DNA of 64,000 bases from CAVWDU01 sp963840725 (GCA_963840725.1 CAWIZY010000004.1:62001-126000); one strand, 5' to 3'. Shown: positions 8,588-18,209, counted from the first letter of the stretch. A program made the numbers and translations. Notes: a model not told the origin generated them from the sequence alone.

Positions 8588-8613
8588 GGTCTACCCTCCT
8601 GTCAGTGTAGACC
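8588..8613. promoter_or_regulatory. inverted repeat in the leader of the FHA/sigma-54 activator gene
   Basis: GGTCTAC (8588-8594) and GTAGACC (8607-8613) form a perfect 7-bp inverted repeat with a 12-base spacer, about 20 bases before the activator ATG and after the ampE stop. It could be an operator, an mRNA hairpin controlling initiation or a weak ampE terminator. No T-run follows. Confidence 0.4.
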
Positions 8614-8649
8614 CTGCAGAACTCGACGTGCAGCAAAAACGGGGCATCA

Positions 8650-9507
8650 TTAAAAGACCTGCAGCAGCTCAATAATCGCGGCGCCTACAATCCACAGACC
8701 AGCACTGCGCTTGAACAGATCCTCCACTTCCTTGTTCTGGTTCGCCGCCACCCCGCCGAACTGATCGTCAGCCACATCCAGCTGAATACCGCTGCCCAGG
8801 GCAGCATCACCTACACGCTGTAACACTCGAGCCGCCGCCAGACTGAAATCACTCAGTGCAGCCACCAGCGCATCACGGCACCGCACAAAGTCGCCAGTCA
8901 CAGCGAACACCGCCGCCAGCAACCGGGCCGGCACCCAGTCCAGTACGTGCAGTACCCGAGCCACAAGGGCGGATTCCGCCCCATCCCGGGACAATTGCAG
9001 CAAGCGGTAAGCTAAAGCGCCGGCCGGTCCAAACAGGGCAAAATAAAACACCACCACAAACCAGCGCTGAAACCCCATGTAGTAGAGACCGCGTTGAATC
9101 ATGCGGTGCGCGTCCACTGCTGACTCTGGCTTATCACCGGTCGTCACCACACCCCACTCGGACTCAGCGGCAAGCCAGGCACCCTCCAGATCGCCACTGC
9201 GGCAGTAACTGCGATAACGATCCATCAGCGCATGAAAATCCCCGCGCCCGAAAGAATAAAGTAACAGTCCCACCGCGGCAGCGATCCATAGCAGTCCAAA
9301 CAGCGATCCCCGCAGCGCGTCGAGAACCACTATCACCAGCAAGACCGGCACCAGCACCGTCAGCGCCAACCGCCAATGGGGCGCCAGCGCCCAGTTGCTT
9401 ACGGTTGCCTGCCAGCTGCGAAACCATTCATCCCGCTGCACTGCGCCGCCAGTGCCCCAGGCCTGCAGCAGCCACAGCGCTATAATCATCGCCACAAATC
9501 CCATCAA
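8650..9507 (-). CDS. ampE: AmpE-like inner membrane protein
   Basis: A 285-residue membrane protein resembling AmpE, a gammaproteobacterial partner of AmpD. Hydrophobic segments appear at about residues 3-20, 45-65 and 68-85, and a later pair surrounds WFVVVFYFALFGPAGALAYRLLQL. The FGRGDFHALMDRY and MIQRGLYYMGFQRW segments are characteristic of the family. It overlaps ampD by 4 bases (ATGA), so the two are translationally coupled. AmpE has been proposed to act as a sensor in the beta-lactamase induction pathway, though its biochemical role is unsettled. No ampC or ampR is present in this window. Confidence 0.88.
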   Translation of the reverse strand: MMGFVAMIIALWLLQAWGTGGAVQRDEWFRSWQATVSNWALAPHWRLALTVLVPVLLVIVVLDALRGSLFGLLWIAAAVGLLLYSFGRGDFHALMDRYRSYCRSGDLEGAWLAAESEWGVVTTGDKPESAVDAHRMIQRGLYYMGFQRWFVVVFYFALFGPAGALAYRLLQLSRDGAESALVARVLHVLDWVPARLLAAVFAVTGDFVRCRDALVAALSDFSLAAARVLQRVGDAALGSGIQLDVADDQFGGVAANQNKEVEDLFKRSAGLWIVGAAIIELLQVF

Positions 9508-10067
9508 TCGTCTCCTCTTGCCATCAGTGTTTGTCGATAGAGCTGCCAGTCAAAGGCCGGTCCGGGGTCTGTTTTGCGGCCAGGCGCGATATCGCAGTGG
9601 CCGACTATACGCCCCGGACTCAAGCCGGGAAAGTGGTGCAGCAGCGCCCGGGTCACCTGAGCCAGACAACGGTATTGATGGGTCGTGTAGGGCTCCTCGT
9701 CGCTACCTTCCAGCTCAATACCAATACTGTAATCATTGCAGTTATCACGGCCTTCGAAGCTCGACAGCCCGGCATGCCATGCACGGTCTTCAAAATTGAC
9801 GAACTGCAGCAGCTCCCCACAGCGACGAATCAGCAGGTGCGCAGACACCTGCAGCGTATCTATTTCCTGAAAATAGGGGTGCCCGGAACTCTCGAGGCAA
9901 TTGCAGAAAAACAACTCGATACTGTTGCCCTCATAATCGCCGGGCGGCAGAGAAATATTGTGAATCACCAGCAGGGTGGGTTCGCTATCGGGGGGTCTGG
10001 GCCCGAAATTTGGCGATAGCACCCGACGCGCAGGTAGCACCCACCCCTTGTTAACCGTATATTCCAT
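9504..10067 (-). CDS. ampD: 1,6-anhydro-N-acetylmuramyl-L-alanine amidase AmpD
   Basis: A zinc amidase of about 187 residues that cleaves the lactyl-Ala bond of anhydro-muropeptides in the cytoplasm during peptidoglycan recycling. Zinc and catalytic residues are visible in LLVIHNISLPPG, RAWHAG and GHCDIAPGRKTDPGPAFDW; CNDYSIGIELEG is also conserved. I chose ATG 10067 because the family starts just before the GWxxxARRVxSPN motif; a GTG six codons upstream would add MKADTA. The gene is divergent from nadC, a common gammaproteobacterial arrangement. Confidence 0.95.
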   Translation of the reverse strand: MEYTVNKGWVLPARRVLSPNFGPRPPDSEPTLLVIHNISLPPGDYEGNSIELFFCNCLESSGHPYFQEIDTLQVSAHLLIRRCGELLQFVNFEDRAWHAGLSSFEGRDNCNDYSIGIELEGSDEEPYTTHQYRCLAQVTRALLHHFPGLSPGRIVGHCDIAPGRKTDPGPAFDWQLYRQTLMARGDD

Positions 10068-10206
10068 AGCTGTATCCGCTTTCACTGGCTGCAGTCATTC
10101 CCCTACCGGCACCGACCGCGAGCCTACCCACTGCCAGCGAATTCCCAGCGTTCTGCCCCAACTGCTACAATCGGCACCTGAAATCTCCAGAGAATACCCC
10201 AGACCC

Positions 10207-11070
10207 ATGGCAGACCTGAACCCCGTCCCCGCTGACCTCCACCAAACGGTTGCCGCAGCCCTGGCTGAAGACATCGGCAGTGGCGACATCACAGCACAGT
10301 TGATACCCGAGACGACGCAGGCCAGCGCAACGGTCATCACTCGAGAGGATGGCGTGCTTTGTGGTCGGCCCTGGGCCGATGCCGTATTTAACACCGTGGA
10401 TAGTCGCATTGTGCTGGATTGGCAGGTTGACGACGGCCAGCGGGTTGGCGCTGGTGATGTTCTGTTCCACGCCCGCGGCCCTGCGCGGGGCCTGCTTACG
10501 GGGGAGCGCACGGCGCTGAACTTTCTGCAGCTGCTCTCAGGCACTGCGACCCGTTGCCGCCACTATGCGGACCTCGTGGCCGATACCCCAGTGCGCTTGC
10601 TGGACACCCGCAAGACCATTCCCGGGCTGCGCCTGGCGCAAAAATACGCAGTGCGTTGCGGTGGTTGTCACAATCACCGGATTGGCCTGTTCGACGCCTT
10701 TTTACTCAAAGAAAACCATATCAGTGCCTGGGGCGGAATTGACGGGGCTGTCAAAGCTGCCCGACTTACAGCGCCCGGCAAACCGGTAGAGGTTGAAGTA
10801 GAGTCGCTGGCTGAACTTGAGCGGGCCCTGACTGCGGGTGCGGATCGCATCATGCTGGACAATTTTTCACTACCTCTTATGTCACAGGCAGTGCAAATTA
10901 CCGCGGGACGGGCAGAACTGGAAGCGTCGGGCAACGTGACAGATGCCACCCTCGCAGCTATCGCTGCAACCGGTGTGGATTTCATTTCCAGTGGCGCCTT
11001 GACCAAGGACTGTAAAGCGCTGGATCTGTCGATGCGCTTTAACGATCCTGATGCAGGGGCTTCTTACTGA
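10207..11070 (+). CDS. nadC: nicotinate-nucleotide pyrophosphorylase (quinolinate phosphoribosyltransferase)
   Basis: A 287-residue enzyme converting quinolinate and PRPP to nicotinate mononucleotide in NAD synthesis. It begins MADLNPVPADL and contains ALAEDIGSGDIT, ERTALNFLQLLSGTAT, LLDTRKTIPGLR, the quinolinate-binding CGGCHNHRIGLFDAFLLKENH and the C-terminal GVDFISSGALTKD. The frame is open further upstream to 9976, but that part overlaps the ampD promoter side and is not conserved, so ATG 10207 is preferred. The 3' end overlaps the converging RraA-like gene by 32 bases. Confidence 0.96.
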   Translation: MADLNPVPADLHQTVAAALAEDIGSGDITAQLIPETTQASATVITREDGVLCGRPWADAVFNTVDSRIVLDWQVDDGQRVGAGDVLFHARGPARGLLTGERTALNFLQLLSGTATRCRHYADLVADTPVRLLDTRKTIPGLRLAQKYAVRCGGCHNHRIGLFDAFLLKENHISAWGGIDGAVKAARLTAPGKPVEVEVESLAELERALTAGADRIMLDNFSLPLMSQAVQITAGRAELEASGNVTDATLAAIAATGVDFISSGALTKDCKALDLSMRFNDPDAGASY

Positions 11071-11548
11071 TGACCACGCCGTTGCGGTCGGCATAGAGAT
11101 AATCACCGGGCGCGATATCAACGCCCCCGATCCGAATGGGCACATCGCGCTGCCCGGCGCCCAGTTTGGCGGTTTTCACCGGACAGGTACCGAGCGCCTG
11201 CACACCAATATCGATGGTGTCGATTTCATCCACATCTCGCACCGCACCGCTGATGACGAGACCCGCCCAGCCGTTTTCTGCAGCCGCCGCTGCCAGCATG
11301 TCGCCCAACAAGGCACGCCGCAAAGAGCCACCCCCATCGACTACGATGACCCGCCCGTCGCCAGGCTGGCCCACCGCTTCCTTCACCAGAGAATTATCCT
11401 CAAAGCACTGCATGGTAACCACCGGCCCGGCAAATCGCTGGCGACGGCCAAAGCGATAAAACTGCAGTTCCAGAGCTCGCGCCTGTTCGGGGTGCTCATC
11501 TGCCAGGTCAGGCGTGCTGAACCCGGCCAAAATCCCGGCTCCCGTCAC
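11039..11548 (-). CDS. RraA-like protein / putative 4-hydroxy-4-methyl-2-oxoglutarate aldolase
   Basis: A 169-residue member of the RraA family. Conserved features are STPDLADEHP, GPVVTMQCFEDNSLVKEAV, VDGGGSLRRALLGD and GLVISGAVRDVDEI, with GVDIAPGDYLYADRNGVVI near the end. The GxxxRD metal and substrate residues of the aldolase subfamily appear intact (SGAVRD). E. coli RraA inhibits RNase E, whereas many homologues are HMG/oxaloacetate aldolases; sequence reading alone does not decide between them. It overlaps the upstream acyl-CoA dehydrogenase gene by 4 bases, so they are probably co-transcribed, and overlaps the end of nadC. Confidence 0.85.
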   Translation of the reverse strand: MTGAGILAGFSTPDLADEHPEQARALELQFYRFGRRQRFAGPVVTMQCFEDNSLVKEAVGQPGDGRVIVVDGGGSLRRALLGDMLAAAAAENGWAGLVISGAVRDVDEIDTIDIGVQALGTCPVKTAKLGAGQRDVPIRIGGVDIAPGDYLYADRNGVVISKKPLHQDR

Positions 11549-13314
11549 AGCCAGTCAATCGCATAGTCGCGCAGGCTGCCGCCGGAACCCGCCACCGCGC
11601 CCGCGTGGCTCTCACAGCGGGGCAGAATAAGCTCAGCGTAGTAGAGTGCGGTTGCAATCTTGGCCCGGTAGAAGGTGTTGTCGCTGCCCTCCCCCAGTCG
11701 CTGCTTTGCCACCAGGGCTGAGCGCGCCAGACCCCAGCCGCCGAACAGGTAACCGGCCTGCATCATGTAGTCGAAAGAGCCGCCCAGAGCCGTGCTGCGG
11801 TCCGACTGCAGCGCGTCCAGCAGCGTTTGCGTTGAAGCCTCCATACCCGCCAAAGCACTGGCCAGGGCAGTACCCATGACTTCGAAATCGGGGTCGTCGG
11901 CAGACTGTAGCTGAGTGACGGTAGCGCGCAATTCATCGAGGGCCTCGCGCATCGTGTCGCCGCCATCGCGCCCCAGCTTGCGGTTGACCAGATCCGCGGC
12001 CTGGATACCGTTGGTGCCCTCGTAAATCTGAGTAATTCGGACATCGCGAAAATACTGCGCGGCGCCTGTTTCCTCGATATAGCCCATGCCGCCGTGAACC
12101 TGCACACCCAACGATGTAACCTCCTGCCCGGCCTCTGTCAGCCAACCCTTGATGACCGGAATCATCAGCTCCAGGCGTGCCTGGCGGGCCTGACGCTCCC
12201 CCTCCGGGCCGCAGTGAGCGAGGTCCATCGTCAGCGCCTCGGTATAGGCAAATGCCCGCATACCTTCCGTTAGCGACTTCATGGTCAGCAGCATTCGTTT
12301 TACATCGGGGTGCTGCACAATCGGCACTCCGCCCTGAACCCGTTCATGGCTATAGGCAAGCGCTTTCTGGTATGCGCCTTCGGCAGATCCCAGCCCCTGC
12401 AGGCCCACCTTCAGCCTGGCCTCATTCATCATCGTGAACATGCAGGACAGGCCCTGGTTCTCTTCGCCCAGCAGGTAGCCAACAGCCCCGTCATTGTCCC
12501 CAAAAGCCATCACACAGGTGGGACTACCGTGAATACCCAGCTTATGCTCGCAGGAAACCGGGAAGACATCGTTGCGCTCCCCGGGGGTGCCATCCTCATT
12601 GAGCAGGAACTTGGGCACGATGAATAACGAGATACCTCGACTGCCCTCGGGCGCGCCCGGGATTTTTGCCAACACCAGGTGAATAATGTTGTCTGTGGCC
12701 TGGTGATCGCCCCAGGTGATATAGATTTTCTGGCCGAATATGCGGTACTGATCACCGTCGCGCTCCGCCCGGGTCTTCATGACCCCGAGATCGGAGCCAG
12801 CGCCCGACTCGGTCAGGTTCATGGTGCCCGCCCACTCCCCGGTGTGCATTTTTTCCAGATAGGTCGCTTTCTGCGCCTCCGTGCCATGGGCGGCGATGGC
12901 CAGTGCCGCACCGCTACTCAAAAACGGTGCCAGGGCGAAGGCCATATTGGCCCCGTTCCACATCTCATTGGCAGCAGTACCATACAACTCAGGCAGACCC
13001 TGTCCACCGTGGCTGGCGCTGGCTGACATGCCCACCCAGCCGCCGGCGCCGAGTTGCTGCAGTGCGTCGTCATAGCCCGGGGAAGTCGTCACTTTGCCAT
13101 CGGCACAACTTGCGGGGTGCTGGTCGCCAACCCGCCGCAAGGGCGCCAGGACATCGGCCGCCAGCTTGGCCGCCTCATCCAGCAATGCCGTGGAAAGGTC
13201 TGGCCCCACACCCAACCCTTCGAAGGCTGGCAGGCTGCCCAGACAGTGCTCGGCATCCAACACCTCGTTTATCAGGAAGCTCATATCTGCAAGTGGTGCG
13301 CGGTAGGTTCCCAT
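11545..13314 (-). CDS. acyl-CoA dehydrogenase, large (DmdC/FadE5-like) type
   Basis: A 589-residue flavoprotein, longer than classical acyl-CoA dehydrogenases because of an N-terminal extension (APLADMSFLINEVLD) and a C-terminal domain typical of the DmdC (3-methylmercaptopropionyl-CoA dehydrogenase) and long-chain dehydrogenase subfamily. FAD and substrate signatures are MNLTESGAGSDLG and IFGQKIYITWGDHQ; VQVHGGMGYIEETGAAQYFRD and ITQIYEGTNGIQA cover the conserved C-terminal core, including the likely catalytic Glu (YEGT). It probably performs alpha,beta-dehydrogenation of an acyl-CoA; fatty acid versus DMSP substrate cannot be decided here. It is divergent from the LysR gene and overlaps the RraA-like gene by 4 bases. 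Confidence 0.9.
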   Translation of the reverse strand: MGTYRAPLADMSFLINEVLDAEHCLGSLPAFEGLGVGPDLSTALLDEAAKLAADVLAPLRRVGDQHPASCADGKVTTSPGYDDALQQLGAGGWVGMSASASHGGQGLPELYGTAANEMWNGANMAFALAPFLSSGAALAIAAHGTEAQKATYLEKMHTGEWAGTMNLTESGAGSDLGVMKTRAERDGDQYRIFGQKIYITWGDHQATDNIIHLVLAKIPGAPEGSRGISLFIVPKFLLNEDGTPGERNDVFPVSCEHKLGIHGSPTCVMAFGDNDGAVGYLLGEENQGLSCMFTMMNEARLKVGLQGLGSAEGAYQKALAYSHERVQGGVPIVQHPDVKRMLLTMKSLTEGMRAFAYTEALTMDLAHCGPEGERQARQARLELMIPVIKGWLTEAGQEVTSLGVQVHGGMGYIEETGAAQYFRDVRITQIYEGTNGIQAADLVNRKLGRDGGDTMREALDELRATVTQLQSADDPDFEVMGTALASALAGMEASTQTLLDALQSDRSTALGGSFDYMMQAGYLFGGWGLARSALVAKQRLGEGSDNTFYRAKIATALYYAELILPRCESHAGAVAGSGGSLRDYAIDWL

Positions 13315-13452
13315 TCTGGTCCTCGGGTATTCAGGTTAGCGAAACGTGCATTATAAAGGCCTCGCGTGCCTTCTGCACAAAAACTCTGCAGCGACAGCGG
13401 CCGTGGCGGGGGTGCTCGCGAGTTGGCGTGAAACCCGGACCCGCGCAACGCG

Positions 13453-13481
13453 ATTCCCAATTCTAGCGATCTGGTTATAAT
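13453..13481 (+). promoter_or_regulatory. candidate sigma-70 promoter for the LysR gene
   Basis: A consensus -10 TATAAT lies at 13476-13481, about 55 bases before the LysR ATG. The -35 region at the right distance is poor (ATTCCC), which would suit an activated or weak promoter. Confidence 0.45.
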
Positions 13482-13504
13482 TTCCCCAATCAATAGGCAA
13501 GATT

Positions 13505-13524
13505 TTCATCATTCAGTACATGAA
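13505..13524. promoter_or_regulatory. possible LysR-type operator
   Basis: TTCAT (13505-13509) and ATGAA (13520-13524) form an inverted repeat with a 10-base spacer between the -10 box and the LysR start codon. It resembles, but does not exactly match, the T-N11-A pattern of LysR binding sites, and the position would suit autoregulation. Confidence 0.3.
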
Positions 13525-13536
13525 TAGGAACCGCCC

Positions 13537-14552
13537 ATGAGCCTCAATCGCATAGACCTCAACCTGCTGGTTTATCTCGATGCCCTGCTGCGAGAGCGCA
13601 ATGTCACCCAGGCAGCGCACCAGCTGAACTTGTCACAGCCCGCCATGAGCAACGGGCTGCGCCGCCTGCGCGATCTGTTCGACGACCCTCTGCTGGTGCG
13701 CACCAGCGACGGCATGACCCCCACTGAGCGAGCCCTGCAACTCGAACCCGTCGTCCGCGAGGTGCTCTCCATGATTGATCAGGCGGTGCAACAGCGCTCC
13801 GCCTTTGACCCGCAGGAGGCCGCACCGGGTGTTTCGAATCATGGCCAGCGATTACGCCGAATCCACGCTGTTCCCAGCTGTGCTGGCAAAGCTGCGTACC
13901 CGGGCCCCGGGCATCACTCTGGACATCATGACCCCCTCAGGACGTGAGCTTTCTGGATGTGGAACGGGGCAAGGTGGATATGGTGATCAACCGCTTCGAT
14001 TCCATGCCCCAGTCGTTTCACCAGATCCACCTGTGGAATGACAGTTTCTCCTGTGTGCTGAGCCCCGAGAATCCGGTGCTGGAAGACTTCAGCCTGGAAA
14101 ACTACCTGAAGGCCAAGCATGTCTGGGTCAGCAAGACCGGTATGGGGGTTGGCGTGGGGGTCAACCCGGATGACGTGCAGCGTCTGGGTTGGGTAGACGT
14201 CGCTCTCGGCAAGCTGGGTAAGAAACGCCAGATCCGGGTATTCACCCGTCATTACCAGGCGGCAATGACCCTCGCCGAGCACAACGACCTGATCGTGACG
14301 CTGCCCACTCGCGCCGCACAGCTGAAGCGTGACAACCCCCGGGTCGTATTGCTCGACCCGCCCCTGGATATCCCACCGCTGGAACTGAAAATGGCCTGGA
14401 GCCCACTGCTGCAGCACAATCCCGCCAATCAATGGTTGCGCAAGCTGATCGCCGATACCGCCAGGGAACTGGACGGCAAGGCCTGCCCGAGGCGCTACGA
14501 CTCGAGCGCAGTCATTCACGGAATAATGCTCGCGATAACAGCGATTTATTAG
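13537..14552 (+). pseudogene. LysR-family transcriptional regulator, frame broken twice
   Basis: The N-terminal winged helix is intact (IDLNLLVYLDALLRERNVTQ, LSQPAMSNGLRRLRDLF, DPLLVRTSDGMTPTERA). The effector domain continues in a second frame (RIMASDYAESTLFPAVLAKL) from about 13828 and in a third from about 13940 (SFLDVERGKVDMVINRFDS) to the stop at 14552. Two single-base frameshifts therefore split an otherwise full-length protein of about 335 residues. No stop-generating substitution is seen inside the conserved parts, so assembly errors are more likely than decay. It lies 82 bases before glcB on the same strand and may regulate it. Confidence 0.8.
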
Positions 14553-14634
14553 CTAAATTTGAGCTCTCCCCTTTAAAATCTGTCACGCAGCCTGAGCCGG
14601 GCTGCCGATACAGCTGGCGACAAGGAACCTCACC

Positions 14635-16812
14635 ATGAGTAATCGCATCAATCAGGGCGGACTGCAAATCGCTCCGGTCCTTCACCAATTGCTGAAGTCG
14701 GAGATCGCGCCCGGCACGGGCGTCAGCTGCCGAGCAGTTCTGGCCGGGACTGGAATCGATCGTGAACAAACTGGCGCCCCGCAACCGCCGCCTGCTGGAG
14801 ACTCGCGAGGACCTGCAGGAGAAAATCGACACCTGGCACCGCGAGCAACCCGGGCAAAGACTATGATCGCGCTGCCTACCGGCAGTTTCTGCAGGACATC
14901 GGCTATCTGCTTCCCCCGGGGAGCCGACTTCGGCATTGCGACAACCCATGTCGATGAAGAGGTCGCGACTCTGGCCGGCCCTCAGTTGGTGGTGCCGGTC
15001 ATGAATGCGCGCTACGCATTGAACGCCGCCAATGCGCGCTGGGGTAGCCTGTACGATGCGCTCTATGGTACCGACGTCATAGCCGAAGACCGGTGGCGCT
15101 GAGCGCGACGGCGCCTACAACCCTGTGCGCGGTGAGCGGGTGATTGCATGGGCCAGAGAGTTTCTCGACCGACATTTCCCGTTGAACGATGGCTCGCACC
15201 GCGATGCCACGGCCTACCGCATCAATGACGGCGCACTGTGGGTGGAACTGGGAAATGGCAGTATTCAGGACTGGTCGATCCGCTGCTGTTGCGCGGCTAC
15301 AGCGGCGAGCCGGTGTGCCCGAGAGCGTTCTGCTGCGCCACAATGGTCTGCACGCAGAGATCCAGATCGATCCCGCAAGCCCCATCGGCAGCACCGACGC
15401 TGCCGGGGTCAAGGATGTGGTACTGGAGGCGGCGATCACCACAATTCAGGACTGTGAGGATTCGGTTGCGGCCGTCGATGCAGAGGACAAGGCCATCGTC
15501 TATCGCAACTGGCTGGGGCTGATGCGCGGCGATCTCAGGACAACTTCGAAAAGGGTGGCAAGTCGGTCACCCGGAGACTCAACCCCGATCGCAACTTCAC
15601 CGGTACCGATGGTCAGCCCCTGGTGCTGCCGGGACGCAGCCTGATGTTTGTGCGCAACGTGGGCCACTTGATGACCAACGAGGCCATTCTGGATGCCCGG
15701 GGTGAGGAAATTCCGGAGGGGATTATGGACGGTATGTTCACCGCGATGATTGCGCTGCATGACCTGCGCGAGTGAAGGGGCCGGGCGCAATTCCCGCGAA
15801 GGCAGTATCTACATCGTCAAACCCAAAATGCACGGCCCCGAGGAAGTGGCTTTCACCTGCGACCTGTTCGAACGCATTGAATCCCTCGGGACTGCCGGAC
15901 AACACGATAAAGATGGGCATTATGGATGAGGAACGCCGCACCACGGTCAATCTGCAAGACTGTATTCACGTCGCGCGGGAGCGGCTCGTGTTTATCAATA
16001 CCGGGTTTCTGGACCGCACCGGGGACGAGATCCACACCAGCATGGAGGCCGGTGCCATGACCCCCAAGGGCGCTATGAAACAGGAAGCATGGATAAACGC
16101 CTATGAAGACTGGAACGTGGACACCGGATTGCGCTGCGGACTCATAGGCAAAGCCCAGATCGGTAAAGGCATGTGGGCTATGCCGGACCTGATGGCCGAC
16201 ATGATGGCGGTCAAAATAGGCCACCCTCGCGCCGGAGCCAGCACCGCCTGGGTGCCTTCACCCACAGCGGCGACTCTGCACGCAGTGCACTACCACCAGA
16301 TCAACGTCGCCGAGCGCCAGCGGGAACTGAGCCAAAGATCCGGGGCCTCTCTGGAGGATATTCTCAGCATCCCTCTGGCCGGGGCAGAGGGACTCTCAGC
16401 AGCCGATATCCAGCGAGAGCTGGACAACAACGCACAGGGCATTCTGGGCTACGTGGTGCGCTGGATAGACGAGGGGATAGGCTGTTCCAAAGTACCCGAT
16501 ATCAACCATGTGGGCCTGATGGAAGACCGCGCCACTTTGCGTATCTCCAGTCAGCATATTGCCAACTGGCTGCGCCACGGGGTCTGTAGCGAGGAACAGG
16601 TGAGAGAGACCATGGAGCGCATGGCCGTAGTGGTGGACCAGCAGAACGCCAGTGATCCGGCATATCGCCAGATGGCGCCTGACTTCGAGGCAAGCATTGC
16701 CTTCCAGGCGGCCTGCGACCTGGTATTTCTCGGCCGGGAGCAACCCAGTGGCTACACTGAGCCGGTACTGCATGCACGGCGGCGCGAGGCCAAGGCCCGC
16801 TACAACGCTTAA
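14635..16812 (+). pseudogene. glcB: malate synthase G, frame broken about nine times in its first half
   Basis: Malate synthase G condenses glyoxylate with acetyl-CoA to malate. The start MSNRINQGGLQIAPVL, GPQLVVPVMNARYALNAAN, RHNGLHAEIQIDP, EAAITTIQDCEDSVAAVDA, GRSLMFVRNVGHLMTNEAI and the long intact second half from about 15890 (IMDEERRTTVNLQDC, FLDRTGDEIHTSMEAG, ending EAKARYNA) all match the roughly 720-residue family. Between 14.73 and 15.89 kb the conserved protein hops through all three frames, with breaks near 14728, 14851, 14919, 15088, 15262, 15313, 15537, 15780 and 15890. Every segment still reads as good malate synthase. Nine indels with so little substitution suggest sequencing error; type is given as pseudogene only because the frame is broken as written. 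Confidence 0.88.
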
Positions 16813-16826
16813 CTCATCGCCATGGA

Positions 16827-16860
16827 GCCGCTGCTCCGGGGTTGCCCCCGGAGCAGCGGC
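16827..16860. terminator. strong bidirectional hairpin between convergent glcB and ald
   Basis: GCCGCTGCTCCGGGG (16827-16841) and its exact complement CCCCGGAGCAGCGGC (16846-16860) form a 15-bp perfect stem with a 4-base loop in the 74-base gap between two converging genes. No T-run follows on either side, so it is a hairpin with terminator-like position rather than a textbook intrinsic terminator. Confidence 0.65.
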
Positions 16861-16886
16861 CCCCGAACACAGCTGCAGGCAGTGAA

Positions 16887-18002
16887 CTAGCCCAGTGCAG
16901 TCATGGCCGCCACATACTCGTAACCCAGTGCCTCGGCCACGGCACTGTGGGTCACCTGACCGGCATGGACGTTAAGACCATTGCGCAGGTGCGGATCCTG
17001 TGCCATCGCCTGTGCTGGCCCCAGACGAGCCAGTCGGCTGGCGTAGGGTAAGGTTGCATTGGTGAGCGCGATCGTCGAGGTGCGCGCCACCCCTCCCGGC
17101 ATGTTGGCCACACAGTAGTGCACCACGCCGTCTACCACATAAGTGGGCTGCTCATGGGTGGTCGCCTTGCTGGTCTCGAAGCAGCCTCCCTGATCAATCG
17201 CCACGTCGACCATAACCGCGCCCTTTTTCATCCGCTTAACCAGTTCGCGAGTAATAAGCTTCGGCGCGGAAGCACCGGGAATCAGCACGGCTCCGACAAT
17301 CAGATCGGCCTCCAGGGCATGGCGCTCGATGGAGTCGGCGGTCGAAAATATGGTTTTAATACGCCCGCCAAACAGCATCTCAAGCTCGGCCAACCGTTTC
17401 AGTGACCGATCCAGAATGGTGACATCTGCACCCAGACCCATGGCCATCCGGGCCGCGTTAATGCCAACTACTCCACCACCGATGACCAGCACCTTGGCCG
17501 GGCCGACACCCGGGACGCCACCGAGCAGTATGCCGACACCCCCCTGATTCAGTTCCAGGTTGTGCGCGCCTGCCTGAATTGACATACGCCCTGCCACCTC
17601 GCTCATCGGGGCCAGCAGCGGGAGTGTGTTGTCATCGCTGGTAACCGTCTCATAAGCGATACAGGTGGCACCGGATTCGACCAGCAGCCGGGTCTGTTCG
17701 GGGTCGGGAGCCAGGTGCAGGTAGGTAAACAAAACCTGGCCCTTGCGCAGCATCTTGCATTCGACTGGCTGGGGTTCCTTGACCTTGATGATCATCTCGG
17801 CGCGCGCAAAGATCTCCTCTGCGGTAGCAACAATCTCCGCCCCGGCCAGCTCGTAATGTTCGTTCTCAAAGCCGATATCCACCGCACCATCGCGCTGCAC
17901 CAGAACGCTGTTTCCCTGCTGCACCAATTCCCGCACCCCGGCCGGCGTTAATCCAATCCGGTATTCGTTGTTTTTGATCTCTTTGGGTACCCCAATCAAC
18001 AT
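16887..18002 (-). CDS. ald: alanine dehydrogenase
   Basis: A 371-residue NAD-dependent L-alanine dehydrogenase interconverting L-alanine with pyruvate and ammonium. It begins MLIGVPKEIKNNEYRIGLTP (conserved Arg of the substrate site) and contains MIIKVKEPQPVE (catalytic Lys), the Rossmann loop VLVIGGGVVGINAARMAMG, and VMVDVAIDQGGCFETSKATT with HYCVANMPGGVARTST near the C-terminus. Length and motifs are normal. It is transcribed divergently from an Lrp/AsnC regulator 207 bases away, the usual arrangement when such a regulator controls ald in response to alanine. Confidence 0.97.
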   Translation of the reverse strand: MLIGVPKEIKNNEYRIGLTPAGVRELVQQGNSVLVQRDGAVDIGFENEHYELAGAEIVATAEEIFARAEMIIKVKEPQPVECKMLRKGQVLFTYLHLAPDPEQTRLLVESGATCIAYETVTSDDNTLPLLAPMSEVAGRMSIQAGAHNLELNQGGVGILLGGVPGVGPAKVLVIGGGVVGINAARMAMGLGADVTILDRSLKRLAELEMLFGGRIKTIFSTADSIERHALEADLIVGAVLIPGASAPKLITRELVKRMKKGAVMVDVAIDQGGCFETSKATTHEQPTYVVDGVVHYCVANMPGGVARTSTIALTNATLPYASRLARLGPAQAMAQDPHLRNGLNVHAGQVTHSAVAEALGYEYVAAMTALG

Positions 18003-18209
18003 AATTTACACCTTTGGCGTTTGTTTCGATGGAAGTTGCCGCCAGCTTACTGCAGGAATGCTTTCTTTTTCTCCCTATATCGAGGCAAAATCAGACGAAT
18101 TGACTGCGATTGAGATAAATGTAGGCTGTTTTGACTAAAGTTGTCAGGCCGAGAGACACGACTGACTGCTGAAGCACAGCGACCATGACCCCTGGAGACC
18201 CTGCTGCAC

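Noticed and set aside
9976..10206. N-terminal extension of NadC
   Set aside because: It is unconserved, antisense to the ampD 5' region, and the family starts at the ATG at 10207.
14635..16812. Programmed frameshifting as an explanation for glcB
   Set aside because: Nine shifts in both directions without slippery sites or stimulatory structures cannot be programmed; sequence error is simpler.
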